Shown here: positions 23,476 through 34,214 of the stretch, one piece after another
Position numbering within the stretch: the first letter of the stretch is position 1
Layout: every line of letters begins with the position of its first letter
From: Dryococelus australis
Taxonomy: Eukaryota; Arthropoda; Insecta; Phasmatodea; Phasmatidae
DNA length: 64,000 nucleotides
Reading direction: 5' to 3'
Assembly (NCBI GenBank): GCA_029891345.1
Contig: CM057009.1
Location: forward strand, 297,942,466-298,006,465
Notes under the pieces: generated by a model
The model's database searches: none
Told to the model about the DNA's origin: nothing
Seen by the model: only the letters and a program-made list of their open reading frames with translations
Position numbers and translations under genes: made by a program

Positions 23476-24186
23476 TGTTCAACATGTAGTTTACATAACG
23501 TGATTGACCATTGTACAAATGAGAGGGCTAACTCTATGCTGTGTCGCCACATTGTGCACACAAAATGTCATTGTACGACATTTTGACACTAACATCTACA
23601 ATTTCACTCAGGATCCACGTCGTGTGGTTCTTATGCACACATTCTGGGACAACCCGATATATTTATTAAGAAACCAAATACTAAAAACCATTTACTTTAA
23701 TACCAATTTATAAAAACTGTAACTTTCCTAATTTTCAATAGGATTTGAGCGTTAATTATAAAGTTTAAAATGATAGAAATTATAACTTTAATGTTTATGT
23801 TAGTCTAGGAAAAGCAGTATATATGTCTAAATCATATCTATTATTGTAATTATGAAAAACTTCAGACAGTGCACAAAACAGATATGTACATTCACTAACA
23901 TAGATCAAGTAAATATAAATTTACAGATAATAGAGTAATTATTTAATATTTTTAAACATGTGTTTACACAAATTAAGTTAGCTTCAATACTAATTTATTC
24001 TAGTTAAGTATGTCATATGAAAACTTTCACTGAAACCCAAACTATAATAATACATGTTATCAAGGAATGAAAAAATGCTTAGTAGCATGTGATTAACACC
24101 AGCAACATTAGACATATAAGACTCTGTTTAAGTGTAATGACTGAAAGAATGTGACTAATGCTATTTGCTAATGTGGTGTGTCATAC

Positions 24187-24369
24187 CTGCTTTGGTTTTG
24201 TTTGTGGTTGTTTATTCATCATCTCTTGATTGTGGAATATTCCAAGCTTCTGAGATGAAATGCTTGTAATAAGGCATGAGCGTGCACTCAGCCAGTGGCC
24301 CAATGTGTTAGTTTGCTTCACAAAACCATCCACCCGTTCTTTTGACCAGTTGTATACATACACCACAAT
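24187..24369 (-). CDS. internal exon of host gene, SZT2-like (exon 3 seen)
   Basis: Acceptor TTTCCTCTGTTT...GTGCAG precedes 24369 and donor CAG then GTATGA follows 24187 on the minus strand. The exon is 183 bases, 61 codons, phase 0 to phase 0. It encodes IVVYVYNWSKERVDGFVKQ, then TLGHWLSARSCLITSISSQK and LGIFHNQEMMNK. The Y-x-Y-N-W-S-K-E-R, W-x-x-A-R-S-x-L and Q-K-x-G-x-F-H words recall the SZT2 subunit of the KICSTOR complex, which links nutrient signalling to TORC1 at the lysosome. This recognition is from memory of the family and is not certain. The exon is clean, unlike the TEs around it. Confidence 0.7.
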
Positions 24370-24602
24370 CTGCACATTGCAACCAACATGATTGTTATAA
24401 ACAGAGGAAAGATGTTTAAATAAATATTATTAAAACTAAAATAATACTGAAAAGCAAGTGAATATACGAAAATACAAGGAATTTTGATTACAACGCAAAA
24501 TAAATTGAATCTCGCCAATACGACCAAATTTTTCCTTCAAAATATGTCAAATTTATTTAAAAATTTATGTTTAGGACATTTGTAGTGAAAATTAACAAAT
24601 TA

Positions 24603-26086
24603 AACTGCTCAATCAAAATTTTGCATCAGAGATTTATTGTACCACAAATACCATAACATTTCCTCTTTATGCAAGCAAGTTGCAAAAGGATGTTTTGCAA
24701 AACAACACAAATATTGCAAAAAATTTCATTTTGTACGATAACACCAAACAAAATACACTAGCTCTATGTTTGTTTGGGAAACACCATTGTTCTCGACTCT
24801 TTAATTGTCACTCTCCTCATGGATCAATACTGCGTGTAACTTCCTCGAGAACTCACAAGATCCTTGATGTGCCGAGGCATAATGAGAATGAGGTTATCCA
24901 GTCGCTCTTGTGGCAAGTTGTCCCATTCTGTCTACACAGCCAATATCAGATACTGTACATGATTAGGTTGTTGACGGCATGCTTGAATTACACTTTTCAG
25001 AAGATCTCAGGCATGCCCTATGTAGTTAATGTCTGGACTTACTGCTGGCCAATTCATTCTTTGAATACCAGCTTACTGACAGGATTAATTAATAACCCTT
25101 GCATGGTGTGTGCAGACATTATCATCCTCCAGCAGGAACATTTCATCAAATGCCTGCTGGTAAGGTGCACAACAGTCTGAAAGACATCAGTGATGTACTG
25201 CCGAGCTGTCATTGTGCCCTCAACACCAACTAAGGGTGTTCAACTTCCAAGCATGATTCCTGCCCAGACCAGGATTGCTCCATCTCGGTATGCATGGAAT
25301 TCTTACACAGCACGACACCTTGCCTGTGCACCTCGTTTTCTCCACACCTTTATCTTCTGGAATCTGGCCTAAAACAAATCCTCATTTCATCAGTGAACAG
25401 AACATGGGACTATTCTTCAGCTGTCCTCTATTGATGATACCTTGACATTGCCAACAGTTCTGCCAATGTTGTCTGTTGCGATAAGGGCGTCTCCTGGGTT
25501 TCCTCGCTTGAAGGCCACCCTCTCGAAGATGACTGCACATGGTCTGGTCAGAGATTTGTACACCAGAGGCTGCTCAGAAATGATCTCGTATCTCCCTTGC
25601 TGTTAAAGTATTGTTCCGTGATTCATTAATTCTCACATAGAAGTCCTGAGCAGGTGTTGTGACCCTTGGGCGACCAGATCGGGGTTGATCATTAACATTA
25701 CAAGTCTCTATGTATCGCCTTCAGATCCTAGACACATTATTTTGTGACATATCCACAGTTTCAGCATTTTTATATTGTACAAGACCATTTTGTACGAGAG
25801 AAACGATCCAAGCATGTTGCAACTTTGTTATTGTGTGCTGTGGCATGATCCAATCACTTCTGCATTCAAGTCTTCGCTAACAGTCTCCACATAGCTGAAT
25901 GAAAACCAGCTGAATTTGTCTGTCACAGAGAGAGCAAACCAAAAGTGAACTACAGTCAAGTGGGACACACAAATTTCAACAAAATGCTAGCAAAATGTGT
26001 AAACATTATTCTAGAAATGCATTCCAAGTAATAATGTTAGAACACTCATGACATGTCGTTTAATGTGAAACCTTTTTTGAGCAGTT
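24603..26086 (-). mobile_element. Tc1/mariner-like transposon (1.48 kb)
   Basis: The ends AACTGCTCAATCAAAATT (from 24603) and, inverted, AACTGCTCAAAAAAGGTT (to 26086) form terminal inverted repeats, each flanked by TA (24601-24602 and 26087-26088), the Tc1/mariner target. The transposase gene inside runs on the minus strand. It sits in an intron of the host gene, in sense orientation. Confidence 0.85.
24824..25846 (-). pseudogene. Tc1-like transposase, full length but broken
   Basis: From MPQHTITKLQHAW (25846) to SRGSYTQY and stop (24824) the span is about 340 codons, the usual Tc1 transposase size. N-terminal HTH words are followed by DQPRSGRPRVT (linker), RIPCIPRWSN/YRDGAILVWAG (core), HHARVIN and WPAVSPDINYIG (normally W-P-A-x-S-P-D-x-N-P-I-E) and EWDNLPQERLDNLI. 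Frameshifts and stops break it in several places, and the final Glu region is degraded, so it is inactive. Confidence 0.8.
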
Positions 26087-26850
26087 TATATATTACTAAA
26101 AATGAGAAAAACAATTACAGTTAATATATAAAAATCTTGAATAACAACAGCCAGTATCATATGTCAGATATAAAAAAAATTAACAGGCATGTATTATTTC
26201 ACTTTTTACTTAAAAAAATTTGAGGTTTTTATATTTCACCATAAAAAGATTGAGGACAATATTTTTCTTTTAGTATTAAGTGAGAATTAGTATTTTATAA
26301 ATAGTATATGTTACACTTGCAAGAGATTCCCTCATATAAGACATTTTAAATTTTTTTTAGTAAAGTGTGTTTTTGAATACGAGAAACACTTATAAATAAA
26401 CATATAATGTGCAGCTTAAGTGCAATTCATTGGAATTTTGTGCAAATCAATAAAAACATATTTTATCTTTTTTTTAACATGCCACTAAATAACTTCAGCT
26501 CAAATACATTTACTAATAAGTTTGAACCATGCCATAATGAGTATGGACTACAGAGTACATTCTCTATAGCTAAAATTTTATATCTACCATCAACTTTCAT
26601 ATTAAATAATGGTTAATTAAAAAAAGTACATATTTGAGTTGAGAATTGTTAAGTATAATCAATTTTACCTGCAAATACATCAAAATTAAATAAATATTAA
26701 TATAATAAACCAAAAAGAAAAAAAACTCTATTTGGAATTTTTGATTAAAAATATTAATATAAAGTGTGATGCATACATACATCATTTATATTTTTTGTTG
26801 CAACTACATATCATCACGTGCACGCCATGTGCCCTATAAGTGATATAACC
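26087..26850. other. AT-rich intronic sequence
   Basis: No gene or element is visible. Only short open frames of low complexity are present. Confidence 0.5.
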
Positions 26851-26879
26851 CTGAATGGCAGCTACCCAAACCTGCAATC

Positions 26880-28749
26880 AGTCTCCTATAATAAGTTGGG
26901 ATGCCTGGAGACATGAATGCACCCGAAGGAAGAAATATTAAATCACCCCCCTCCACCTTAAATAAAAACCCAGTGAGATGGCAAAATAACAGTAAACCCC
27001 GCCAGTGAAGCTAACCCTTGAGGTTGCGTAGCCGATACCACCTACACAAGAGAAACGCCTGCTTCCAGCTGCCCCGAGTAATGGCAGCAATTATGGCTCC
27101 GCCTACGAGCGACGAGCCACCCTTGCAGAAGTTACCCTAAGTTCGAAGACACCAGAGACACCCCTAGCGCAGGAGAATATATGTCCATGCACTGCTGCAG
27201 AAAGGCAGTTGGATAACAGCAGCTTGCCTTGGCACAAGTCGTGCTAAGGCTCCTGCTCTGGCTGCTCTCTTACGCTCTCCTAACGAGAGACCCCAGTTGA
27301 TCACCAGCTAACACCACCAGACTTCTTAGCAGGCGCTGCAGCTGCAGAAGAGTTGTCCTACCCCCCTTACACTTGACAATTGCCGTCAAACCCACACCCC
27401 ATAACCCACTTCAGTCCCTTCAGGATGCCACCAGCTACAGTTAAGGTATAGTTGTTATCACAGCTACCTAATTTGCTGCTCTGTTCTCTTCTAGCTCGCC
27501 CCTCAGGAAAGGCTCTTTCAAGCTGACGGGTCCCTTCACCTGTCTCTGTTTTACCTTCACAGAGTTAATCAGTGACTTAGTTACAGCAGGAGAATGTGGG
27601 TTACCATGTCTTATTCAGGATAGAATAAAACACGTTACTGGTCCAACCTCGGTCTGCTATTTCTTGTGTGAATTGTGGTTAGTCATCCCTGGTAAGCATC
27701 ATCCCCCAAAGGAGAGGCAAAGAACCACATAATTTGAGATTTGTTTGCCAAACTTACTGTAGGATTGTGGCCTGTCCCCTAAAAAGGACTTCATGTACAT
27801 CATCAAAACACAACCCATTTGATGGCCACCCACGTTGTGGACAAGGCACTTAAAGGTATCTGGAGCACATGTACGGTACAGTCACAATACCAGTAAGACA
27901 CACGATGAAGAGGCTAGAATCCCCTTGTCAGTTAACCCAATCTAGCAAGAGTGTATAAACACACCGGAGGGAGTGCCAGGTCTGGCAAGGAAGGATCTAC
28001 CCCTTCTGAAATACAATCTAGCTAGGGACATTGTTGCCTGCCACTCCCATCCAGAAAGTACCTCATTCCTGGCAAATACTGTTCACCCATTAGAGGAGTA
28101 GTAAGGGGAGCGACCGGAAAGCAGATGCTATCCTTGTTGGGAAGCAAGCCCTGATTAAAAAGTCTGCCCGTGCCCTCAGCTACTTGACTCACTCAGAACG
28201 AGCTCACACTACCCGCCAACTGTCAAGCTCACCTCACAGTTTCCCTCAGTAACTTGTTTGGTAACCTTATGAAACTCCCCAGTTGACGACATCGGACAAG
28301 CACAGCCAACCAGCATCAGCGGGCCGGACGCCTGCTTTCAGCAGTAGAGCCAGTCTCTCAACCTACCCATAAAAACAGACACAGTCACAACCATCTAGCC
28401 AGGTCAGGAGACCCGCAGCAGGACCTACGCCAATGAGCACGCAATGCCTGGCAGTGGGAGATAAGCCAGTAGCTCTGCCCATAACCCGCACACGCAAATC
28501 CATCCTAGCTCAGCTACACTTTGTGCCAAATCGGCAGCCTACCCGTCCGACTCTGTATAAAGGCCCCTATAAGGCCAAGCGCCAAATTTGCCAGACCCTG
28601 CCTTAGTAATGTCTGCGCCTGCCCCCTCCCCGCAAAGCCTGTGTGACTGATCTAGCACAAAACTAGAAACATACACCTATTGAGACGTCAACATGATCCT
28701 GTCCCTATACCATCATGTGTCAATAAAAAGGTAGGTCTAGGGGTTTAAG
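26880..28749 (+). repeat. probable 5' LTR and flank of element B (left end uncertain)
   Basis: This GC-richer block ends just before a primer-binding-site-like sequence. Near its right end it has a TATA box (TATAAA, 28556-28561) followed by AATAAA (28723-28728), the layout of an LTR U3-R-U5. No second copy lies on the far side because element B is truncated, so the LTR borders cannot be fixed. An earlier AATAAA-like word at 27623 leaves the alternative that the LTR is shorter and this block includes leader sequence. Confidence 0.4.
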
Positions 28750-28767
28750 TAGTGCCCAACGTGGGAC
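28750..28767 (+). other. tRNA-Lys-like primer-binding site of element B
   Basis: TAGTGCCCAACGTGGGAC differs little from the common tRNA-Lys site TGGCGCCCAACGTGGGGC. Its position after the TATA and AATAAA words and before the gag fingers fits. Confidence 0.5.
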
Positions 28768-28979
28768 CACAGGCTAAATTAACCCAGGTTAATTAGACAG
28801 AATCAGACCAGAACAACGCCGAGATAAAGAAAGGCCGGGAGAAAACCCCCAGTAATACCAGACTTTGGGGAGTCAAGAAAAACCCTGTGGCGCCCAATCC
28901 AGTTAGCCAGGAACATATCTGAAGTGGGAGACAACACAGCCACTGGCAAAACCTCCATGGATCTCATGGACTCCTGACA

Positions 28980-29704
28980 ATCCCAAGACAAAGTGTCGCA
29001 TTGCCTCGTGCAATGGCATGGGGCAATTCTTAATTGAGTGCGCACACTGCCAAGATCGTTTCCACTACAGCTGCCTAGGGTGGAACAATGACCCCTGCTA
29101 CACAGAAGGCTTAGAGTTTCAGGGTGACAGTGCCGCCAACAGCAAGCCACCCACTGCATCTGGATCGCATGTCCAGGTCAAGGCATAAACACAGTGAAAT
29201 GTATAAACTGCAACGAGACTTTTCACCTCGGCTGTATAGGATGGCCTGATGGAAGGTCCACCCACCCCGGACTTTTATACCATAGCATGATGTATCAACG
29301 AACCGAAAAATACAGACCAGGTAACCCTGGTACCCACAGTGTGACTTCAAACTCTAATTCAGATGGCTTGCAATTAACACAGTTCGCCGGCTGACCCCAA
29401 GAAGATAGTCACTTTCACATAGGAATGAAAACGAGAATTTAGGGCGAACGACATGTCTCCTAAACAATGGGTAACCTGAGCACACAAATAGATGAGTGAG
29501 AAAGCTCAAGAAAGGTGGGCTAGGTATGGCGAATTCATTACTGAGTGGGCACAATTTTGTGATCGGCTAGCAACCCAGTTCTCCGGCGAAGAGGTCCTCG
29601 CCTGCCTGACCACTGAGATCCACACCTGCACCAAAGGAATAGAGGACGAAGCAGAGATATTTATATGCAGAAATTTACAGATGTACAAGCATATAATACC
29701 CTAA
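28980..29704 (+). pseudogene. gag of element B with tandem PHD-like fingers
   Basis: Two 27-residue zinc-finger cores share exactly the spacing C-x4-C-x9-C-x2-C-x4-H-x2-C: the first at 28994-29074 (CRIASCNGMG... to HYSC), the second at 29155-29235 (CIWIACPGQG... to HLGC). Both are followed by L/I-G-W. They are now in different frames, offset by one base. After them, 29492-29704 encodes WARYGEFITEWAQFCDRLAT and EEVLACLTTEIHTCTKGIED, which look like a Gypsy capsid. The fingers suggest histone or chromatin contact by Gag, but that is inference. Confidence 0.7.
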
Positions 29705-30231
29705 GGAAACGAGGAGAGCCGCCTGAGAACTATTACAGGCATGCTCCTACCCAACTTCTGTAATATACTACAAATTCTGTGCCCACAAACCATTGATGAA
29801 CTCATGGAGAGAGCAAGGGAATGAGAGCAAAACTTTAAAGTGCAGGGAGTGCTAGACATGGCCCGGAGTGGAAAGGTGAAGGAGGAAACAAGGCTGAGCG
29901 AGGTTGAGTGCCAACCCCTGCTGTGACTCCTCCTCTAACTGCCCCTACTCCAGTACTCCCTAAGTGGTGGTTTTTGCTCAGGCCAGCATTTCAACAAAGA
30001 CTGCCAGACCAAGAAAGAAACAGAGTGTCCAGCACTGGGGGAAGGGGTAACAGCTGAAACGACATGCGACAAGAGCGAGCCAACACCTGAGAATGCGCAG
30101 AAGGGAGCGAGGCGGTTGGGAAATGAGGGAACAGGGGTGCCAAGTGGGCCACCACCTCCAGTCACGACCAACCCGAAGCCGCCATTCAGAAGCTAACGAG
30201 CGAGCCATACACTTCCCCCTTCCCCGAGACA

Positions 30232-30573
30232 ACTTGCATTGAGGTTGAAGTAAATATAAGAAGAACTTCTGCCCTGCTAGACTCGGACACTCTCCGCAAT
30301 TTTATCAGAAGCAACTTCCTTTTCCTTACTGACAGTCAACAGCTCACCTACAGCCCAAGGGCAAACCAGTGTGGCATGTCACAACCCAACAAGGTCCTGC
30401 AAGTAGAGGTATCAATCACCCTAGAAATTCACATTGAAAATAAATGGACTTCAGCAGAATTTTTGGTGGCACTGCACATAGGAGAAAACCCCATATTGGG
30501 ACAACCTTGGCTCCACCAACAAGAATGTATCATAGGCTGTGGGCAAAGCAGAATATACATCGGAGACAAGTAA
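30232..30573 (+). pseudogene. aspartic protease of element B
   Basis: SALLDSDTLRNFIRSNFL corresponds to the protease active site, with DTGA changed to DSDT. VLQVEVSITLEIHIE, GENPILGQPWLHQQECII and GQSRIYIGDK follow, ending in a stop at 30571. The sequence parallels fragment D residue by residue in this part, so B and D are relatives. Confidence 0.75.
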
Positions 30574-31258
30574 CATATGGTGGTGAACTGGGACAGGAAC
30601 CCAGAAGAACAAATACCGCCACACATTTACCCCGAGGCGATAAATCACCAACTGGAAGAACTGGAGTTTTGAAAATTTTACAAAATACTAACCAGGTATT
30701 CCTGCATCTTTGGACATGGACAATCCCTACATCAGACCTGGAATATTAAGCATGAGATATGGCTTACCAACGACAAGCCAATTTATTGCCGCCCCTACAG
30801 GATGACCGCCAAAAGGAGATTATAATGGACCAGGTCCAAGCCATGAAAGATGGGGGAATGGTAGAATCTTCAGATTCACCCTACAATTTGCAAGTGGTAC
30901 TTGTGCCCAAGAAAGATGGAGAATCACGGTTCTGCATTAATTACTAAGCTTTGAACGACATCACTCACCCTATTGTTCCGCCAGCTATCAACCTTATGCA
31001 AATGCTGCGGGATATAAGGGAGGCCAAAATCTTTTCAACCCTTGAAATGCACGCAGGGTATTGGCGAATATCCGTGCACCCAAACATCCGAAAATACACA
31101 TTCACCACGACTGAAGGGGAAACATTGTAAATCCAAATGACGTCCTTCGGCCTGAATAACGCCCCCACTACTTTTCAACGACTAATGTCAGACGAAGTAC
31201 TCGTCGGCTAAACAGGCCAGTTCTGTTTTGTCTACCTAGATGACATAATGTTCTATTC
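30574..31258 (+). pseudogene. reverse transcriptase (N-terminal two thirds) of element B
   Basis: RT words in order: HEIWLTNDKPIYCRPY, DGGMVESSDSPYNLQVVLVP, KKDGESRFCINY, IFSTLEMHAGYWRISVHP, FGLNNAPTTFQRLMS and CFVYLDDIMFYSRS. The YLDD catalytic box is intact, but stops occur after RFCINY, after GETL and after EVLVG. Thumb, RNase H and integrase are missing because the sequence is cut at 31261. Confidence 0.85.
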
Positions 31259-31261
31259 GAG

Positions 31262-33202
31262 GAGCAGGGGTGAGCTGCTCGCACCATCATGGGGGAGGGG
31301 TTGTTTGACGCCGGCTAAGAGCCAGCCACAGTCAACCCATGACTACAATCGCTGCTAGCGGTACATGTGGGTAAGCACGTATTCACGCACCGCTACAGGT
31401 CACGGACATTCCCAAAATGGGATACAAGTTGTTTCAGTGTACTATGTATTTATTTTCAGAGTCAAAATGTTTGTAAAGTGTAACATGACTTTTTGAGGGT
31501 TTTGTGTGAAATTGCTATATGAAATTTAAAGTGCATGCGGCACTGAAGAGAAAGACAATGTACTCAGGCGAGAACTCCTTCAAAAAATAATTAAATCTCA
31601 ACCAAAGATCTAAATTAAACTTCTGTATGTAAAACTGTTTTAATTCTTTTGGTGCCATTTCACTTTGCTGTATTAATATTTGCACTCAGCGTGCATAGCA
31701 CTTCCGCTTGCGTGAACCCTATAGGAAACCATGGTATGTCCGTGCGATTCCTGCCTCTGAGCAGTCGTTCTAGGAGACCTGGCAAGGTAAAATGTTGTCA
31801 CGTATGCATTTCATTTTTTTGCACTGATGTAGGTTTCAATAGTTCACTTTAGTATATTGGTTAACCTTTGCCTTGCGTAGGTTTTGCCAGACATCCGCAG
31901 CATAATGCTATCCGCTTATCCTAATAATTTGCAGCCTTTTCAGGCTTTTTGTGATGTTAACGAGATGAGAGGAAGATGTGTCAGAGAGGCCGTGCGGCCT
32001 GCGCTACTTGTATATCAGATGTCATACGCCCATGCTTAGGGCATTTCAATGTAATTTCTGCTTAATTGTGATGCATAATATTAAGGGTAATACAATTGTG
32101 TTATTATTTGAGGGTTTTTGTAATGTTACCTTGTTTTGCGGCCACATCGCCAACGGCCATGGGGTCAGAGATCACCAAGTCCATACCTACGCAATCATTG
32201 CGTTCTCAGGGCTAATTGTTGTTTCATCTTGTGCGCCATAATTTATTTCAGGGTTTATGTAATATTTGCAGAAAGGTTCTTGTATTTTATGTGTTTGATG
32301 CATTTTTGTTCCTGAACACACGGTCATCAGATGTATTTGTATTTCCTGTCATCCGACATCCTAAGGGCTTTTGTATGCTTGTTTCTAACAGAGATAAAAT
32401 TGCAATACAGATCCAAATATCACACATAATGCCTGCTGGAATTTCAGAGAAATGATGTGTTTTTGCACTTACACACGTGGTCCGCTACAAGCCCTATCCT
32501 GCAGCATCCTGGCCATCTAAAACTAATTTCACACCTTTGTGTGTTTATATTCTTTGCTCATGTCGTGCCCCACCTTCATTAAGTGTTATTTGTGTATTTT
32601 GTACGACGTTATTATTTTGCAATAACCCGCTGTGTATATGACTGTCGCCACACACCACGTGGTTTGGGGACGAGTCCCGATGAGTGGGCGTTTGGTGCGG
32701 AAGTAGTTGCATGTGTTCATTTCATACTACGTGTCCTGTCTCTGGGTAAACCTGCTGTACATCCTAGCGGCTGTAGGCCCCTTGCTCTGTAGAGGCTGAG
32801 TTTTCAGACACCGTGGAGGATCATCCAGTCGGAGTGCGCAAGCTTAGTAACATGCTTGGGGGAATCACCCACAGGAACTGGCTAGACATGCTCGAGACGT
32901 AAATCATAAACCATATTTTTGGCACGAGGTGTACTTTGCTAAATAAATATACCTTCTCAGTGTAAAAGTTGAATGTCTTTCAGTAGCATCAGTTACCCAG
33001 CCCAACCTAAGTGTTTTGTATTGCAATGTTATGTGTAAAAGTTGTTGCGTAAGTACGCACGGATGAGATGAACACCCAGAACCCATAGCATCCCTGAGAT
33101 CCCAGAGTCTCAAAGTGTGGTGTTTAGGAACCACTGCTGGCACCCATCAACCACAGGTAAAAGTGTATTGTGATTGTTTCTGTGTCTCACCTGACAGTGT
33201 CA
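31262..33202 (+). mobile_element. 3' end and LTR of an A-family element (C)
   Basis: 31306-33202 (starting TGACGCCGGC, ending GTGTCA) aligns with the inverted LTRs of element A, for example the CATAGCACTTCCGCTT segment at 31700 and the GTAAGTACGCACGG segment at 33050. The 44 bases before it include GGGGGAGGGGTTGTT, the polypurine tract, and TCGCACC shared with the end of A's interior. It is therefore the 3' end of an element rather than a simple solo LTR. No direct repeat flanks it. Confidence 0.85.
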
Positions 33203-33496
33203 ATACTTAAAGTAGTTTTGGAAAATGGACTATAAAGTACCAACACATAAAAATAGGCCTTTTGGAACGTTTGCTGCCTGGTCCTTTTTCCTTAAATATA
33301 ACGTGATAAACATCACTTACTAAGACGTATTCGCAGTATTTTATAAAATCGAAAATCAAATTTTTTTTTTAACTGTCAAAGCTCCTGAAGAATTACTATA
33401 AAATAAATTAATATAGAAGCACACTGCACAACATGAAGAATGAAATCAACAGCCATACAAATAAGCTGAAATGAAGAAAAAGAAAAATGCAATAAC
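33203..33496. other. intronic sequence next to an exon
   Basis: AT-rich DNA between LTR C and the donor site of the exon at 33497. No element is recognised. Confidence 0.5.
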
Positions 33497-33603
33497 CTGT
33501 TGACTAGTGAGAAGTGCCAGACACAGCCTCTGACGTGGTACAAACTGAACTGGGTTTGACGTCAGCTCAATCAGTGGTGGAAACTTCTGTAATGTCTTTT
33601 GAG
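33497..33603 (-). CDS. internal exon of host gene, SZT2-like (exon 2 seen)
   Basis: Minus-strand acceptor CTGTGTATTTTCCAG precedes 33603, and donor CAACAG then GTTATT follows 33497. The 107-base exon enters in phase 1 and leaves in phase 0. It encodes QKTLQKFPPLIELTSNPVQF and VPRQRLCLALLTSQQ. The P-V-Q-F-V-P-R-Q-R-L word and its position before the YNWSKER exon support the SZT2-like reading. Its phases fit the exons on both sides (34055-34214 ends in phase 1; 24187-24369 starts in phase 0). Confidence 0.7.
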
Positions 33604-34054
33604 CTGGAAAATACACAGAAAAAATTACATGTATCATAGCGAATTTATTATACATATAACCGCTAAAGTAATACTTTGCAAAGAAAATAATTATCTGTAA
33701 CACCTCATATCTAGTTTTGATTACTCCTTTCTTACTCATGATATTTTAGTTTTAGAGAAATTGACATCATGCATTGGTGATAAAAGCCAACATTAAATAA
33801 CATTATTTAGGTACATTACATGGGCTCTGGAAGCCTTCAAAGTAAATATTAAGGATCTCAAAATAAATTATTCATAATGGAAAAACTACAAACATTTTTT
33901 TCAACCTGCAATTATGCGATAATAAGAATGAATCTTGTTGCAGAATCTAGCAATCAACTTTTAATGATAATCTGCTGACTACACTGTATGTCAAGATGAG
34001 TGGTAAGAAAAATATAGAACTAAATACTTAACATTCTGATTTGTACATTGTTAC

Positions 34055-34214
34055 TTATTTGGGACACCCAATTTTCATGAAAAGAGTTCCAGTCAATACG
34101 TATTTCAAAACATGTTATATAATACCCCCTTGCATGATACGATGATTTAAACTGCCATGCATTTTTGGTGCCTGCCCACGAATCACCAATATTCAGCACT
34201 GAACTATACAAATT
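34055..34214 (-). CDS. internal exon of host gene, SZT2-like (exon 1 seen)
   Basis: The minus-strand acceptor is GGGCCAGTCAG before 34214 (an alternative AG lies four bases upstream, at 34218). The donor is ATAA then GTAACA after 34055. The frame encodes NLYSSVLNIGDSWAGTKNAW, QFKSSYHARGYYITCFEIRI and DWNSFHENWVSQI without stops, and leaves in phase 1, which fits the exon at 33603. The family is less clear here than in the next two exons. No upstream exon was found before the TE-rich DNA beyond 35.7 kb. Confidence 0.6.

Larger units (their letters stand above)
28750..31261 (+). mobile_element. Ty3/Gypsy element B internal region, truncated in RT
   Basis: In plus orientation the order is PBS, gag with two PHD-like fingers, capsid words, protease and RT. 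The sequence stops just after the RT YLDD box (31258) and is joined directly to the 3' end of an A-family element. Stops and frameshifts are frequent. It lies in the 9.1 kb host intron, antisense to the gene. Confidence 0.82.

Noticed and set aside
24680..25372. Plus-strand open frames of 166 and 60 codons
   Set aside because: They are opposite-strand shadows of the Tc1-like transposase, which reads on the minus strand.
27600..27760. LTR end of element B at the earlier AATAAA and AGGAGAGGCAAAGAACC
   Set aside because: The TATA, AATAAA and tRNA-Lys-like site at 28556-28767 fit better, though the earlier end cannot be fully excluded.
31306..33202. A solo LTR of the A family
   Set aside because: The polypurine tract and some internal sequence precede the LTR and no duplication flanks it, so it is the 3' end of a truncated or recombined element.
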